Origin: Robiginitalea biformata HTCC2501
GTDB lineage: Bacteria > Bacteroidota > Bacteroidia > Flavobacteriales > Flavobacteriaceae
Direction: 5' to 3'
NCBI RefSeq assembly: GCF_000024125.1
Contig: NC_013222.1
Location: 2,807,501-2,871,500, forward strand
DNA length: 64,000 nt
Under the pieces are notes generated by a model that was not told the DNA's origin, searched no databases, and saw nothing but the letters and a program-made list of their open reading frames with translations. The first letter of the stretch is position 1; each line of letters starts with the position of its first letter. Both the position numbers and the translations under genes were made by a program. Of the stretch, positions 17,577 to 26,260 are shown in pieces.

Positions 17577-18038
17577 TTAGAACCACCTGCGGACCAATTT
17601 GCAATACTGCCTGTAGGGCGCCCCAAAGCGATCCAGCAAGACCCGCTCCTCCGGGAGAATCTGAAAGCGGTTCATATACGCGACAAACCCGGCCGCGAGC
17701 AGCGTGTTGAAGGCGTTGCCCAGTTGCAGCCCCCAAGCGAGCAAAAACAAAAGCATGGCCAGGTACATCGGGTTCCGGGTATAGTTGTAAATCCCCGAGG
17801 TGACCAGCCGGTTGACCTTCTGCGGATGCATCGGGTCCGTGGTGGTCCGGCTGAAGACGAATTGCAGGATAGCGACGGCCAGGATGACAATCCCGGCACC
17901 TCCCAGTGCATAGATCAGCCAGCGCCGGCCGAAAAAATCAAATTCCCCTGCAGGCAGCCAGGCGGCCAGCAGGTACATGGCGCCGGCAAAGGCCAAAAAA
18001 ACCAGGGCGGGCGGAAGGCGTAATTCAAGTGTTTTCAT
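17577..18038 (-). CDS. isoprenylcysteine carboxylmethyltransferase-like membrane protein
   Basis: A 153-residue protein with four hydrophobic segments and the PEMT/ICMT signature NRLVTSGIYNYTRNPMYLAM, followed by NRFQILPEERVLLDRFGAPYRQYC. This C-terminal pattern (RNPMY and the EE-x-L-x-x-x-FG motif) binds SAM in this family. The substrate, lipid or small molecule, is not predictable. It lies alone between satD and rdgB. Confidence 0.87.
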   Translation of the reverse strand: MKTLELRLPPALVFLAFAGAMYLLAAWLPAGEFDFFGRRWLIYALGGAGIVILAVAILQFVFSRTTTDPMHPQKVNRLVTSGIYNYTRNPMYLAMLLFLLAWGLQLGNAFNTLLAAGFVAYMNRFQILPEERVLLDRFGAPYRQYCKLVRRWF

Positions 18039-18103
18039 AATGCGGGCAGAAGCCTAAAAATAGTATTTTTGAAACCGTCCCAGGAACAAATGATCCAATA
18101 TCT

Positions 18104-18682
18104 GTGAAACTGGTATTTGCAACTCGAAACCCCGGCAAACTCCGGGAGGTTCGGAAAATGCTGCCGGAAGGCATTTCCCTCCTTTCCCTGGACGCCATTG
18201 GCTGTACAAGTGAAATCCCCGAGACCGAGCCCACCCTGGAAGGCAATGCAGGCCTCAAGGCCCGATATGTTTCAGACAATTTCCGCATGGATTGTATTGC
18301 CGATGATACCGGCCTGGAGGTAGCCGCCCTGGGCGGGGCCCCCGGCGTATATTCGGCGCGGTACGCAGGCCCTGCAGCCGACCCGGAGGCCAATATGCGC
18401 AAATTGCTGGCAGCGATGGAAGGGAAGGAGGATCGGCGGGCCCGATTCCGCACGGTGATCGCCCTTTGCCTGGGCGGACAATTCCACTATTTTGAAGGCG
18501 TGGTCAACGGGGAATTGCTCAAAGCCCCCAGGGGGACGGGTGGTTTCGGCTATGACCCGGTATTCCAGCCGGAGGGTAGCCCGCGGAGTTTTGCCGAATT
18601 TACCACGGACGAAAAAAACAGCATCAGCCACCGCGGAAAGGCATTCCGCGCCCTGGATGCCTTCCTCCGCACCCGGGTCTGA
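18104..18682 (+). CDS. rdgB: non-canonical purine NTP pyrophosphatase
   Basis: A 192-residue Ham1/RdgB family enzyme that hydrolyses dITP, dXTP and ITP to monophosphates and so keeps deaminated purines out of DNA. It begins KLVFATRNPGKLREV, with the catalytic IADDTGLEVAALGGAPGVYSAR in the middle and GFGYDPVFQPEG and SHRGKAFRAL near the end. The start is GTG at 18104. A TATTTTTG element at 18064-18071 could serve as its -7 promoter half. Confidence 0.95.
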   Translation: MKLVFATRNPGKLREVRKMLPEGISLLSLDAIGCTSEIPETEPTLEGNAGLKARYVSDNFRMDCIADDTGLEVAALGGAPGVYSARYAGPAADPEANMRKLLAAMEGKEDRRARFRTVIALCLGGQFHYFEGVVNGELLKAPRGTGGFGYDPVFQPEGSPRSFAEFTTDEKNSISHRGKAFRALDAFLRTRV

Positions 18683-18775
18683 GCCTGGCGGCAGATCCCG
18701 GTCCATCCGGGCCCGGGACGCAAACATCTGAGGCAGAAAAAGATAAATTGCGGCACATATGTCGAAAATTCGAAA

Positions 18776-18783
18776 TATCTTTG
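18776..18783 (+). promoter_or_regulatory. -7 element for the DEAD-box helicase gene
   Basis: TATCTTTG matches TAnnTTTG. If used it gives a leader of about 90 nt before the chosen ATG at 18881. No TTG lies at the standard distance. Genes for cold-associated RNA helicases often have long leaders, but nothing here proves such control. Confidence 0.4.
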
Positions 18784-18880
18784 CGGCCGAATTTCAACCG
18801 CCGGGTCTCCCGGGTTCATGCGGCACATCCTATGCGTATCGCCGCCACTGTTCGCAACGATTGAACAGCAATACCATCCT

Positions 18881-20659
18881 ATGACATCATTTAAAGACCT
18901 GGGGCTCAGCCAGCCACTTGTGGAGGCCGTCGACGCCCTCGGATTTGTACAACCTACGGGCGTTCAGCTCGAAACCATCCCGCTGCTACTCGGCCCGGAA
19001 ACCGACCTGGTTGCCCTTGCCCAGACCGGTACGGGAAAAACTGCCGCCTTCGGCTTGCCACTTCTGGAAAAAACGGATTCCGCCAGCCGGAAGAGCCAGG
19101 CGCTCATCCTGGCCCCTACCCGGGAACTCTGCCTGCAGATTACCTCGGAATTACAGGCCTATGCCAAATTCATCAAGGGGCTCTCCATTGTGGCCGTATA
19201 CGGAGGCGCGTCCATCCAGCAACAGGCCAAGGCACTTAAAAACGGCGGTCAGATCATCGTGGCCACGCCGGGGCGGATGAAAGACATGATCAGCCGGAAG
19301 CTGGCGGATATATCTTCCATTGGCTACTGTGTCCTGGACGAGGCCGATGAAATGCTGAACATGGGTTTTTACGAAGACCTGGTGGATATCCTCTCCCATG
19401 CACCTAAAGACAAATCGACCTGGTTGTTTTCGGCCACCATGCCGAACGCCGTCGCCCGGATAGCCCGGGACTTTATGCACCAGCCTGCAGAGGTAACCGT
19501 CGGAACCCGAAACGAGGCCATTGCCAGCGTCCAGCACGAATACTACACCGTTGCGGGCAGGGACCGTTACCCGGCCCTCAGGCGCCTGGCCGACGCAAAT
19601 CCCGGCCTGTTTTCCGTAATTTTCTGCCGAACAAAACGCGACACCCAAAAGGTGGCGGAAAAATTGATCGAAGACGGGTATAACGCCGGCGCCCTCCACG
19701 GCGACCTAAGCCAACAACAGCGCGACCTGGTGATGAATGCCTTCCGCAAGCGGCAACTGCAATTACTGGTAGCTACCGATGTAGCCGCCCGGGGCATCGA
19801 TGTGGACGATGTCACCCATGTGATCCATTACCAGCTGCCCGACGAAACAGAGACCTACACCCACCGCAGCGGGCGTACGGGCCGCGCGGGAAAATCCGGG
19901 GTGTCCATGGTGATTCTGACGCGCTCGGAACAACGGCGGATCCGCGCCATCGAAAAAATAATTGGACGGCCATTTGAGCAGAAAAAGCTGCCCGACGGAA
20001 TGGAGATTTGCGAAATCCAGCTCTATCACCTGGCCAACAAAATCCGGTCTGTGGAGGTCAATCCCTCTATCGAGGCGTACCTCCCGGCCATTGAAGATGT
20101 CTTTAAGGGCATGGACCGGGATACGCTGATCCGGAAGATGATCTCGGTGGAATTCAGCCGGTTCTATGACTTCTACAGCAAGACGCGCGACCTGAACCCG
20201 GCCGCAGGGGCTGCCGAATCGGCCCGGGATTCCGGGACCACGCGGTTTTTTATCAATATCGGCGAAATGGACGGCCTGGACTGGATGCAGCTCAAGGACC
20301 TGCTTAAAGCGGCAACCGGACTCGGCCGTGACGACATCTACAAGGTGGAGACCAAGGACAGTTTCTCCTTCTTCAACACCGATTCTTCCATGGCCCCACT
20401 CGTGATGGAATCGATTCAGGGAGTCACCTACGAGGGGCGGGAAGTCCGTGTGGAAATTTCTTCCAGCCCTCAGGACGGGGGATCGAACAGGAAAGGCGGC
20501 AAGAAATTCCGCAAAGGCGGCAAGAAGTCCTACAAAGGCGGAGGCCAGGGAAAAGGCGGGTACTCCAAAAAAGGGGGGTATCCCAAAAAAGGAAAGCCCG
20601 CGGGGGGCAAGAAGAAAAAGGGGGCCAAGAAAGGCGGGAAACGCGCCGGCTTCTATTAG
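18881..20659 (+). CDS. DEAD-box ATP-dependent RNA helicase (DeaD/CsdA type)
   Basis: A protein of 592 residues counted from MTSFKDLGLS, which fits the family. An in-frame ATG at 18818 would add 21 residues. Q motif near FVQPTGVQLETIP, Walker A AQTGTGKTAAF, DEAD box VLDEADEMLNMGF, SAT motif FSATMP, and C-terminal motif HRSGRTGRAGKSG. After the helicase core comes a DbpA-like RNA-binding domain (RFFINIGEMDGLDWMQLKDL). The last 50 residues are a basic Gly/Lys-rich tail with repeated KGGKK and GGY blocks, likely for RNA binding. A role in ribosome assembly or cold growth is inferred. Confidence 0.94.
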   Translation: MTSFKDLGLSQPLVEAVDALGFVQPTGVQLETIPLLLGPETDLVALAQTGTGKTAAFGLPLLEKTDSASRKSQALILAPTRELCLQITSELQAYAKFIKGLSIVAVYGGASIQQQAKALKNGGQIIVATPGRMKDMISRKLADISSIGYCVLDEADEMLNMGFYEDLVDILSHAPKDKSTWLFSATMPNAVARIARDFMHQPAEVTVGTRNEAIASVQHEYYTVAGRDRYPALRRLADANPGLFSVIFCRTKRDTQKVAEKLIEDGYNAGALHGDLSQQQRDLVMNAFRKRQLQLLVATDVAARGIDVDDVTHVIHYQLPDETETYTHRSGRTGRAGKSGVSMVILTRSEQRRIRAIEKIIGRPFEQKKLPDGMEICEIQLYHLANKIRSVEVNPSIEAYLPAIEDVFKGMDRDTLIRKMISVEFSRFYDFYSKTRDLNPAAGAAESARDSGTTRFFINIGEMDGLDWMQLKDLLKAATGLGRDDIYKVETKDSFSFFNTDSSMAPLVMESIQGVTYEGREVRVEISSSPQDGGSNRKGGKKFRKGGKKSYKGGGQGKGGYSKKGGYPKKGKPAGGKKKKGAKKGGKRAGFY

Positions 20660-20731
20660 TTAAGGCCACGCTAAAAATTGGGAAACAGCCATTTTTTTTG
20701 TTTTCTTAGCAGCCCATTGTCCCGCATCCCC

Positions 20732-21505
20732 ATGAAGAACCCCCTGCTTTTATTCCTGCTCCTGGCAGTTACCCTTCCGGCAAGCGCCCAGGATACATCG
20801 GCAGCCGGCATTTTTAAGGCCCGCGTGATCAACGCGCAGACCGATCAGCCCCTGGAGAGCGTTCACGTCATCAATTTGAACCAGGTGGTCGGGACCATTA
20901 CGGACCGACAGGGGGAATTCGCCATCCGGGCAGCCGTCAACGACACGCTCTACTTTTCCTATCTGGGGTTTAAGTCGCAAAAGATCCGGGTAACCAACGA
21001 CATGTTTAAGTTCGAGGATACCGACATCGCCCTGACCGAGCTCGCCTATGCCCTGGAAGAAGTCATCGTACAGCCCTACCAGCTTACGGGCTACCTGGAG
21101 ATAGACGTTAAAAACCTGCCCATCAATACGGCCTACCAGTACAGCATCTCCGGCCTGCCCGTGAGCTATGAGTCCGGGAGCAAAAGCCCGAGTGCGGTTA
21201 CCAAGGTCCTGGGGGCCATCATGAACCCGGCAGACTTGCTCCGCAACCTCTTTGGCAGGCACCCGCGCCAGATGCGCAAGCTCAGGCAAATCAAGGAAGA
21301 CGATCGGATCCGGGACCTGCTGGCCTCGAAGTTCGACCGGGAAACCCTGACCGAACTCCTGCAGCTGCAGAAGGTGGATATCGAGGATATACTCACCAAT
21401 TGCAACTATTCCAGTTCGTTTATCCGCACGGCAAATGACCTGCAGATCCTGGACGCCCTGAGCAGTTGTTACGAAGAGTACAAGGTGCTCAACCGCCAAA
21501 AATAA
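20732..21505 (+). CDS. exported carboxypeptidase-like regulatory domain protein
   Basis: A 257-residue protein with a clear signal peptide (MKNPLLLFLLLAVTLPASAQ), then a CarboxypepD_reg-like beta-sandwich at about residues 30-110 (FKARVINAQTDQPLESVHVI, with ITDRQGEFAI). The domain is common at the N-terminus of Bacteroidota outer-membrane and surface proteins. The C-terminal half is helical and charged with no recognised domain. The start is the ATG at 20732, which begins the signal peptide; an upstream in-frame start is rejected. Function unknown. Confidence 0.8.
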   Translation: MKNPLLLFLLLAVTLPASAQDTSAAGIFKARVINAQTDQPLESVHVINLNQVVGTITDRQGEFAIRAAVNDTLYFSYLGFKSQKIRVTNDMFKFEDTDIALTELAYALEEVIVQPYQLTGYLEIDVKNLPINTAYQYSISGLPVSYESGSKSPSAVTKVLGAIMNPADLLRNLFGRHPRQMRKLRQIKEDDRIRDLLASKFDRETLTELLQLQKVDIEDILTNCNYSSSFIRTANDLQILDALSSCYEEYKVLNRQK

Positions 21506-21555
21506 ATTTTAATTATCCCCCTCCATTTTTTAGCTTTAGGAAAAATCCTGAAACC

Positions 21556-23241
21556 ATGCATAGACTCCTGCTGATTCTGGCGCTATCGGTTAGTATTTAC
21601 AGCTGTAAACCCGAACCAAAAACAGCGCAGTTACCGGCAACGGAGCAAGTGGCAGATCAGGGCCGGGACAGCGTCCCCTTCCTCTGGGAGGCAGCGAACA
21701 TCTACTTCCTGCTCACCGACCGGTTCCGCAACGGGAATCCGGAAAACGACCTGAATTTTGATCGCGTCAACCCCACCGGGCCCCTCCGCGGGTTTATGGG
21801 TGGCGACCTGGCCGGCATTACCGAGAAAATAAAAGACGGATATTTTACCGACCTGGGCATCAATGCCATCTGGTTTACCCCCGTAGTGGAGCAGGTGCAC
21901 GGGGACACGGACGAAGGGACGGGCAACACATATGCCTACCACGGGTACTGGGCGAAGGACTGGACGGCCCTGGATCCGAATTTCGGTACCCGGGACGAAC
22001 TGGCAGAACTGGTGGCAGCTGCCCACGCCAAAGGGATCCGCATACTGATGGACGTGGTCCTGAACCACACGGGTCCGGTTACCGGGGAGGATCCGGCCTG
22101 GCCGGAGTCCTGGGTACGTCTGGACCCCACCTGCAATTTTGAGGATTACCAGGGAACCACCGCCTGTACCCTGGTGGAGAACCTGCCGGATATCCGAACG
22201 GAATCGTCGGAAGCCGTCGTGCTGCCGGATGCGCTCCTGGCCAAGTGGAAGGCGGAAGGCCGGCTGAGCGAGGAATTGGACGAATTGCAGGTGTTCTTTG
22301 ACCGCACGGGCTACCCCAGGGCACCGCGGTACTACATCATCAAATGGCTGACCGACTATGTCAACGACCTGGGCATCGACGGTTTCCGCGTAGATACGGC
22401 CAAACACGTCAATGAAGACGCCTGGTCGGAATTGTACCGGGAAGCCGCCTACGCATTCCAGAGCTGGAAGCGCAAACATCCCGGGAAGGTCCTGGATGAC
22501 ACCCCGTTTTATATGGTTGGGGAAGTGTACGGCTATGGGGCTTCCTCAGGCCGCGACTACGATTTTGGCGACCGGACGGTGGATTACTTTGACCACGGCT
22601 TTAAAAGCCTGATCAATTTTGAACTAAAATCGGACGCCGGGCAATCCTATGACCGGATCTTCGAAAAATACAGCACCCTCCTCCACGACGACCTCAACGG
22701 ACTGGGAATCGTCAATTACCTGAGTTCGCACGACGATGGCAGCCCCTTTGACCCGGACCGGTCCAAACCTTTCCGCTCCGCCAATATCCTGCTGCTCACC
22801 CCTGGCGCCTCACAGGTTTACTACGGGGACGAAAGCGCCCGGGGGTTGGTGGTGGAAGGCACCGTAGGCGACGCCACGCTGCGTTCGTTCATGAACTGGG
22901 AAGAACTGGACAGCCTCCCGGAGAAACAGGAGATCCTGGCCCATTGGCAGAAACTTGGCCAATTCCGGAACCACCATCCGGCTATCGGGGCCGGCAGGCA
23001 CAAACGGCTTGCCAGCCAGCCGTATGTATTCAGCCGCACCTATACGGACGGCGACTATCGGGATAAGGTGGCCGTTGGCCTGGATTTACCCGAAGGGCCA
23101 AAATCGCTCTATGTACGTGGGTTTTTCGGGGACGGCACCGTCCTGAGGGATGCCTATTCGGGCAGCGAAGCCACGGTTAGCGGCGGCCGGGTGGAGCTCG
23201 ATACGCCCTACCCCATCGCCCTGCTGGAACTGGCGGATTAA
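21556..23241 (+). CDS. GH13 alpha-amylase family lipoprotein
   Basis: A 561-residue surface lipoprotein: the signal peptide ends in a lipobox with Cys17 (MHRLLLILALSVSIYSC). The body is a GH13 TIM-barrel alpha-glucan hydrolase: DVVLNHTG (region I), DGFRVDTAKHVN with the nucleophile Asp (region II), FYMVGEVYG with the acid/base Glu (region III) and YLSSHDDG (region IV). A C-terminal beta domain follows. It would cleave alpha-1,4 glucans in the periplasm or at the cell surface. It stands alone, without the susCD pair usual for polysaccharide loci. The start at 21556 is chosen for the signal peptide. Confidence 0.92.
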   Translation: MHRLLLILALSVSIYSCKPEPKTAQLPATEQVADQGRDSVPFLWEAANIYFLLTDRFRNGNPENDLNFDRVNPTGPLRGFMGGDLAGITEKIKDGYFTDLGINAIWFTPVVEQVHGDTDEGTGNTYAYHGYWAKDWTALDPNFGTRDELAELVAAAHAKGIRILMDVVLNHTGPVTGEDPAWPESWVRLDPTCNFEDYQGTTACTLVENLPDIRTESSEAVVLPDALLAKWKAEGRLSEELDELQVFFDRTGYPRAPRYYIIKWLTDYVNDLGIDGFRVDTAKHVNEDAWSELYREAAYAFQSWKRKHPGKVLDDTPFYMVGEVYGYGASSGRDYDFGDRTVDYFDHGFKSLINFELKSDAGQSYDRIFEKYSTLLHDDLNGLGIVNYLSSHDDGSPFDPDRSKPFRSANILLLTPGASQVYYGDESARGLVVEGTVGDATLRSFMNWEELDSLPEKQEILAHWQKLGQFRNHHPAIGAGRHKRLASQPYVFSRTYTDGDYRDKVAVGLDLPEGPKSLYVRGFFGDGTVLRDAYSGSEATVSGGRVELDTPYPIALLELAD

Positions 23242-23277
23242 CGGCGAGACAGCCAAAAGCCCGTACAGCCTATTGAC

Positions 23278-23658
23278 CTATTGGCGGGAATGCAGCGCCA
23301 TCCGGTTTCCTTCCGAATCGATAAACAGCCCCATGTACCCGTGGTCCGGCGAGATTTGTTTTTTCTCCTGGAGGACCTTGCCTCCGGCTTTGGTAATTTT
23401 ATCCAGGGTTACCGCCACATCCCCGCAGGAAAGGTAAATCATTACTCCCTTGGAATCGCTTGGCTCGTAGAAATCCTTGTGGTACACCAGGGATCCCGAA
23501 GCGCCCGGCTTCTCGGGTGCAAACGGGAACCACCCCATCTTGAGGTCGTGCATGTCGTTTAGCTGAATCTCGATATCGAGGACCGATTCGTAAAACTTTT
23601 TGGCCCGGTCCATATCCCTGACAGGGATCTCGAACCAGCCTACAAAATTCTGTTCCAT
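23278..23658 (-). CDS. VOC family (glyoxalase-like) protein
   Basis: A 126-residue single VOC domain with two beta-alpha-beta-beta-beta modules: GWFEIPVRDMDRAKKFYESVL at the start and GYMGLFIDSEGNRMALHS at the end. The latter has the usual DSEGN motif. Such proteins act as metal-dependent lyases, dioxygenases or resistance proteins; this one cannot be assigned a substrate. It follows the SRPBCC gene by 17 bp on the same strand, probably one transcript. Confidence 0.85.
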   Translation of the reverse strand: MEQNFVGWFEIPVRDMDRAKKFYESVLDIEIQLNDMHDLKMGWFPFAPEKPGASGSLVYHKDFYEPSDSKGVMIYLSCGDVAVTLDKITKAGGKVLQEKKQISPDHGYMGLFIDSEGNRMALHSRQ

Positions 23659-23675
23659 TTTTAGGTTGTTTTAAT

Positions 23676-24209
23676 TCACTCCTTGCTTTCGAGCCGCGTT
23701 TTCAGGGAGGCCAGCCCCTCCTCAAAATCCTTGCCCACCATTTTATCCATGCTCATCACCAGCATCATCAACCGCATGGGGAATCCGTTCTGCCCGGAAA
23801 AACCCCAGCGGACCCGGGTAGCGTCCCCTGCGGCAGGCTCCACTTCAATGTAGGCATCCGAGGTGGATTTCCAGGGCTTCAAAAACCGCAACTCGCTCTC
23901 GATTCGGGAACCTTCCTGGATGCGTGTGATTTCCTGCTCCCCGGCCCCCACTTCCTTGTTCCCCTCCCAGGAACTCACAAAGCCCACGGTGCCGTCCGTA
24001 CCCCGGTACTCCTTCTTCATATCCGGGTCCCGTTTCGCCCAGGGCGACCATTCATCCTGGTTTTTCAGATACTTTAAATACTCAAAAACTACAGCCGGGG
24101 GGCGGTTGATCAGAATGTTCCTGGATACATCGTATCGGGCAGGGGCAATAAGGTACAGGATAATAAGCAGCACCAGGATGGCTGCCAGGATATAGATAAA
24201 AGTCATCAT
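23676..24209 (-). CDS. SRPBCC (START-like) protein with N-terminal membrane anchor
   Basis: A 177-residue protein. Residues 3-22 form one membrane helix, followed by a polyketide-cyclase/START-like domain from about residue 27 (YDVSRNILINRPPAVVFEYL, with NQDEWSPWAKRDP). The C-terminal helix (MVGKDFEEGLASLKTRLE) closes the hydrophobic cavity typical of the fold. Ligand unknown. Likely co-transcribed with the VOC gene downstream. Confidence 0.82.
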   Translation of the reverse strand: MMTFIYILAAILVLLIILYLIAPARYDVSRNILINRPPAVVFEYLKYLKNQDEWSPWAKRDPDMKKEYRGTDGTVGFVSSWEGNKEVGAGEQEITRIQEGSRIESELRFLKPWKSTSDAYIEVEPAAGDATRVRWGFSGQNGFPMRLMMLVMSMDKMVGKDFEEGLASLKTRLESKE

Positions 24210-24282
24210 TAGGCAGGTTTAGTTGGAAAAGCCCGGATAGCAGTGCCACCGGGCAGGTTTGTGTATTGTAATATACGAAAAA

Positions 24283-24936
24283 TCAGTGAGTTCTCCGGTA
24301 ATGGGCGATGATCTCCGGGGCAGACTTAATTGTTTTCTGAGCCCAGTCCAGTCGTTTCTCCAGGATTTCCGCTTCGGTAAGGCGCCAGGGCAATTCGGAT
24401 TTACGCAGGCGGGTTCCCAGTTCCCGCAGGACGATGGCAGCCGCTACGGAGACATTCAGGCTTTCTGTAAACCCCACCATGGGAATCTGGATTGCGGCAT
24501 CCGCCTGCCGGATGAGACCTTCGCTCAGGCCTTCCTTTTCCGTGCCGAAAAATACGGCCACCGGGGTGTCCAGCGGGAGTGCCTCCGGGGAGACGCTCCC
24601 CTGGTGCGGACTGGTCGCCACAATCCGGTACCCCTTTTCCCGGAGGGCATGGACGCACGCATCCGTGGATTTGTAACGATGGATGTCCACCCATCGCTGG
24701 GCCCCCATTGCGATATTCTTATCCAGGCGGTTGCCAAACCGTTCCTCAATCAGGTGGGCATCCTGGATGCCGAAAATATCGCAGGAGCGGATCACTGCGC
24801 TCGCATTGTGCAGTTGATAGACGTCCTGCAGCGCCACGGTGATATATCGCGTCCGGTTTGCGAGAACTTCGAGGAAACGATTGCGCCGCTGTTCAGTTAG
24901 AAATTCCTCCAAATATTCCAGCAGGCCAAAATCCAT
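24283..24936 (-). CDS. trmH: tRNA (guanosine-2'-O-)-methyltransferase, TrmH family
   Basis: A 217-residue SpoU/TrmH-type SPOUT methyltransferase. Motif 1 is LHNASAVIRSCDIFGIQDAH, motif 2 is AVFFGTEKEGLSE and motif 3 is IPMVGFTESLNVSVAAAIVL, which form the trefoil-knot SAM site. The N-terminal helical stretch and C-terminal helix match tRNA G18 methyltransferase (TrmH) rather than the longer rRNA enzymes. It stands alone on the minus strand. Confidence 0.9.
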   Translation of the reverse strand: MDFGLLEYLEEFLTEQRRNRFLEVLANRTRYITVALQDVYQLHNASAVIRSCDIFGIQDAHLIEERFGNRLDKNIAMGAQRWVDIHRYKSTDACVHALREKGYRIVATSPHQGSVSPEALPLDTPVAVFFGTEKEGLSEGLIRQADAAIQIPMVGFTESLNVSVAAAIVLRELGTRLRKSELPWRLTEAEILEKRLDWAQKTIKSAPEIIAHYRRTH

Positions 24937-25068
24937 GCGTATATTTCGTTTGTAATGCGATTTACCAACCCGATGAAATTACAGATTTTTCAATTAGGCC
25001 CGATACCGTTCGCCCGGATTACCCGGACGGAAGGGTATCGGAATGCATGTATGCGGAATGCAAGTAGA

Positions 25069-25088
25069 TTGTCCGGGTCCCCGGACAA
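25069..25088. repeat. perfect inverted repeat before cobB
   Basis: Nine-base arms (TTGTCCGGG and CCCGGACAA) separated by 2 nt, ending 12 bp before the cobB ATG. In RNA it would form a strong hairpin next to the translation start. Could be an operator or a hairpin affecting translation. No T-tract follows, so it is not a terminator. Confidence 0.5.
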
Positions 25089-25100
25089 AACCCCTTTGCC

Positions 25101-25796
25101 ATGAAGCGCCTGGTGGTTCTCAGCGGGGCCGGGATGAGCGCCGACAGCGGGATACGGACATTCCGGGATGCAGGCGGGCTTTGGGAAGGTCACCCGGTAG
25201 AGCAGGTAGCCACTCCCGAAGGATTCCGCCAGGACCCCCGGCGCGTCCTGGATTTCTACAACCAGCGCCGCCGTCAGCTATCGGAAGTGGCCCCCAACAA
25301 GGGGCATTTGGCGTTGGCGAAAATGGAGCAACACTACCACACCACCATCGTCACCCAGAATGTAGACGACTTGCACGAACGTGCCGGCAGCAGCCGCGTA
25401 CTGCACTTACACGGGGAACTCCTCAAGGCGCGGAGTACCGGGCCGAATGCACGCGTATTCCCCTGGTTCGAAGACATCGTGCTGGGGGATACCTGCCCGG
25501 ACGGATTCCAATTGCGGCCCCACATTGTCTGGTTTGGCGAGGAAGTGCCCATGTTGCAACGGGCGGCTGAGGTAACCGCCCAGGCCGATGTTTTGATCAT
25601 CGTAGGCACCTCCATGCAGGTGTATCCGGCAGCCGGGCTGGTCCATTATAAAAAAGAGGGAGTCCCGCTGTATTTTGTGGACCCGGATCCGCAGATGGCG
25701 CCGGGGGAACACGGGAACCTGGAAATAATCCGGGAGCGCGCTTCGGTGGGGCTGCCTATTTTGGCGAACCGTTTACGGCCAGGCGACTCCGGCTAA
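25101..25796 (+). CDS. cobB: NAD-dependent protein deacylase, zinc-less class III sirtuin
   Basis: A 231-residue sirtuin that removes acyl groups from lysine using NAD+. NAD-binding GAGMSADSGI (9-18), TQNVDDLHERAG (85-96) and catalytic H104 (LHLHGEL) are present. The class III residues Y53 and R56 (FYNQRR), which favour negatively charged acyl groups such as succinyl, are present. The four zinc cysteines of the small domain are missing; C132 is the only cysteine in that region. I regard this as a subfamily trait, not damage. The 3' end overlaps the convergent haem-binding gene by 41 bp. Confidence 0.92.
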   Translation: MKRLVVLSGAGMSADSGIRTFRDAGGLWEGHPVEQVATPEGFRQDPRRVLDFYNQRRRQLSEVAPNKGHLALAKMEQHYHTTIVTQNVDDLHERAGSSRVLHLHGELLKARSTGPNARVFPWFEDIVLGDTCPDGFQLRPHIVWFGEEVPMLQRAAEVTAQADVLIIVGTSMQVYPAAGLVHYKKEGVPLYFVDPDPQMAPGEHGNLEIIRERASVGLPILANRLRPGDSG

Positions 25797-26229
25797 GCCG
25801 CGCCCATTCCAGGATGGCGTTGCGCTGAGACTCCGTCAGCCGGGCCTCGGCATGGGTCCAGGTATATTCCCGCAACGGCATTTCGCCGGATTCCACGGTT
25901 TCCACAACCTCTTCGAGCTTGTGGTCTTTCTCCCCGGCATCATAGGTATCCCACTCCGAGAAATTCAGGTGCCCCTTGCCGTGGTCAATGTGGTCGGCCA
26001 GCCAATAGGAGACCGGCGCTACGCGGTTGTACCAGGGATAGACCGTATGGTTGCTGTGGCAATCGAAACAGCTCGTTTTCAGGAGGTGCTCCACCTGGTC
26101 GGGCGGATTGGTTTCGCTGAGGAAGGTGGCCAGGTGGTCTGAAGTATCTTCATTTTTGTCCGGCTGGAAGAACTGCATGCCGACAAACACAATGAGCAGT
26201 GCCCAGGCAATTTTTTTTCCTAATTTCAT
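25756..26229 (-). CDS. haem-binding domain protein, single CxxCH
   Basis: A 157-residue protein with an N-terminal signal anchor (residues about 7-20) and one c-type haem motif CFDCH (C54, C57, H58). It continues SNHTVYPWYNRVAPVSYWLADHIDHGKGHLNFSEW, characteristic of the Bacteroidota Haem_bd domain. Expected in the periplasm, tethered to the inner membrane. Its partner redox protein is unknown. The last 41 bp lie opposite the end of cobB. Confidence 0.88.
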   Translation of the reverse strand: MKLGKKIAWALLIVFVGMQFFQPDKNEDTSDHLATFLSETNPPDQVEHLLKTSCFDCHSNHTVYPWYNRVAPVSYWLADHIDHGKGHLNFSEWDTYDAGEKDHKLEEVVETVESGEMPLREYTWTHAEARLTESQRNAILEWARLSRSRLAVNGSPK

Positions 26230-26260
26230 AGTGGCGATTTAACCAACCCAAAATACGTCA

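Noticed and set aside
25101..25796. Sirtuin considered a decaying gene because the zinc cysteines are missing
   Set aside because: All catalytic and NAD-binding residues are intact and the frame is clean; zinc-less sirtuins form a known subgroup.
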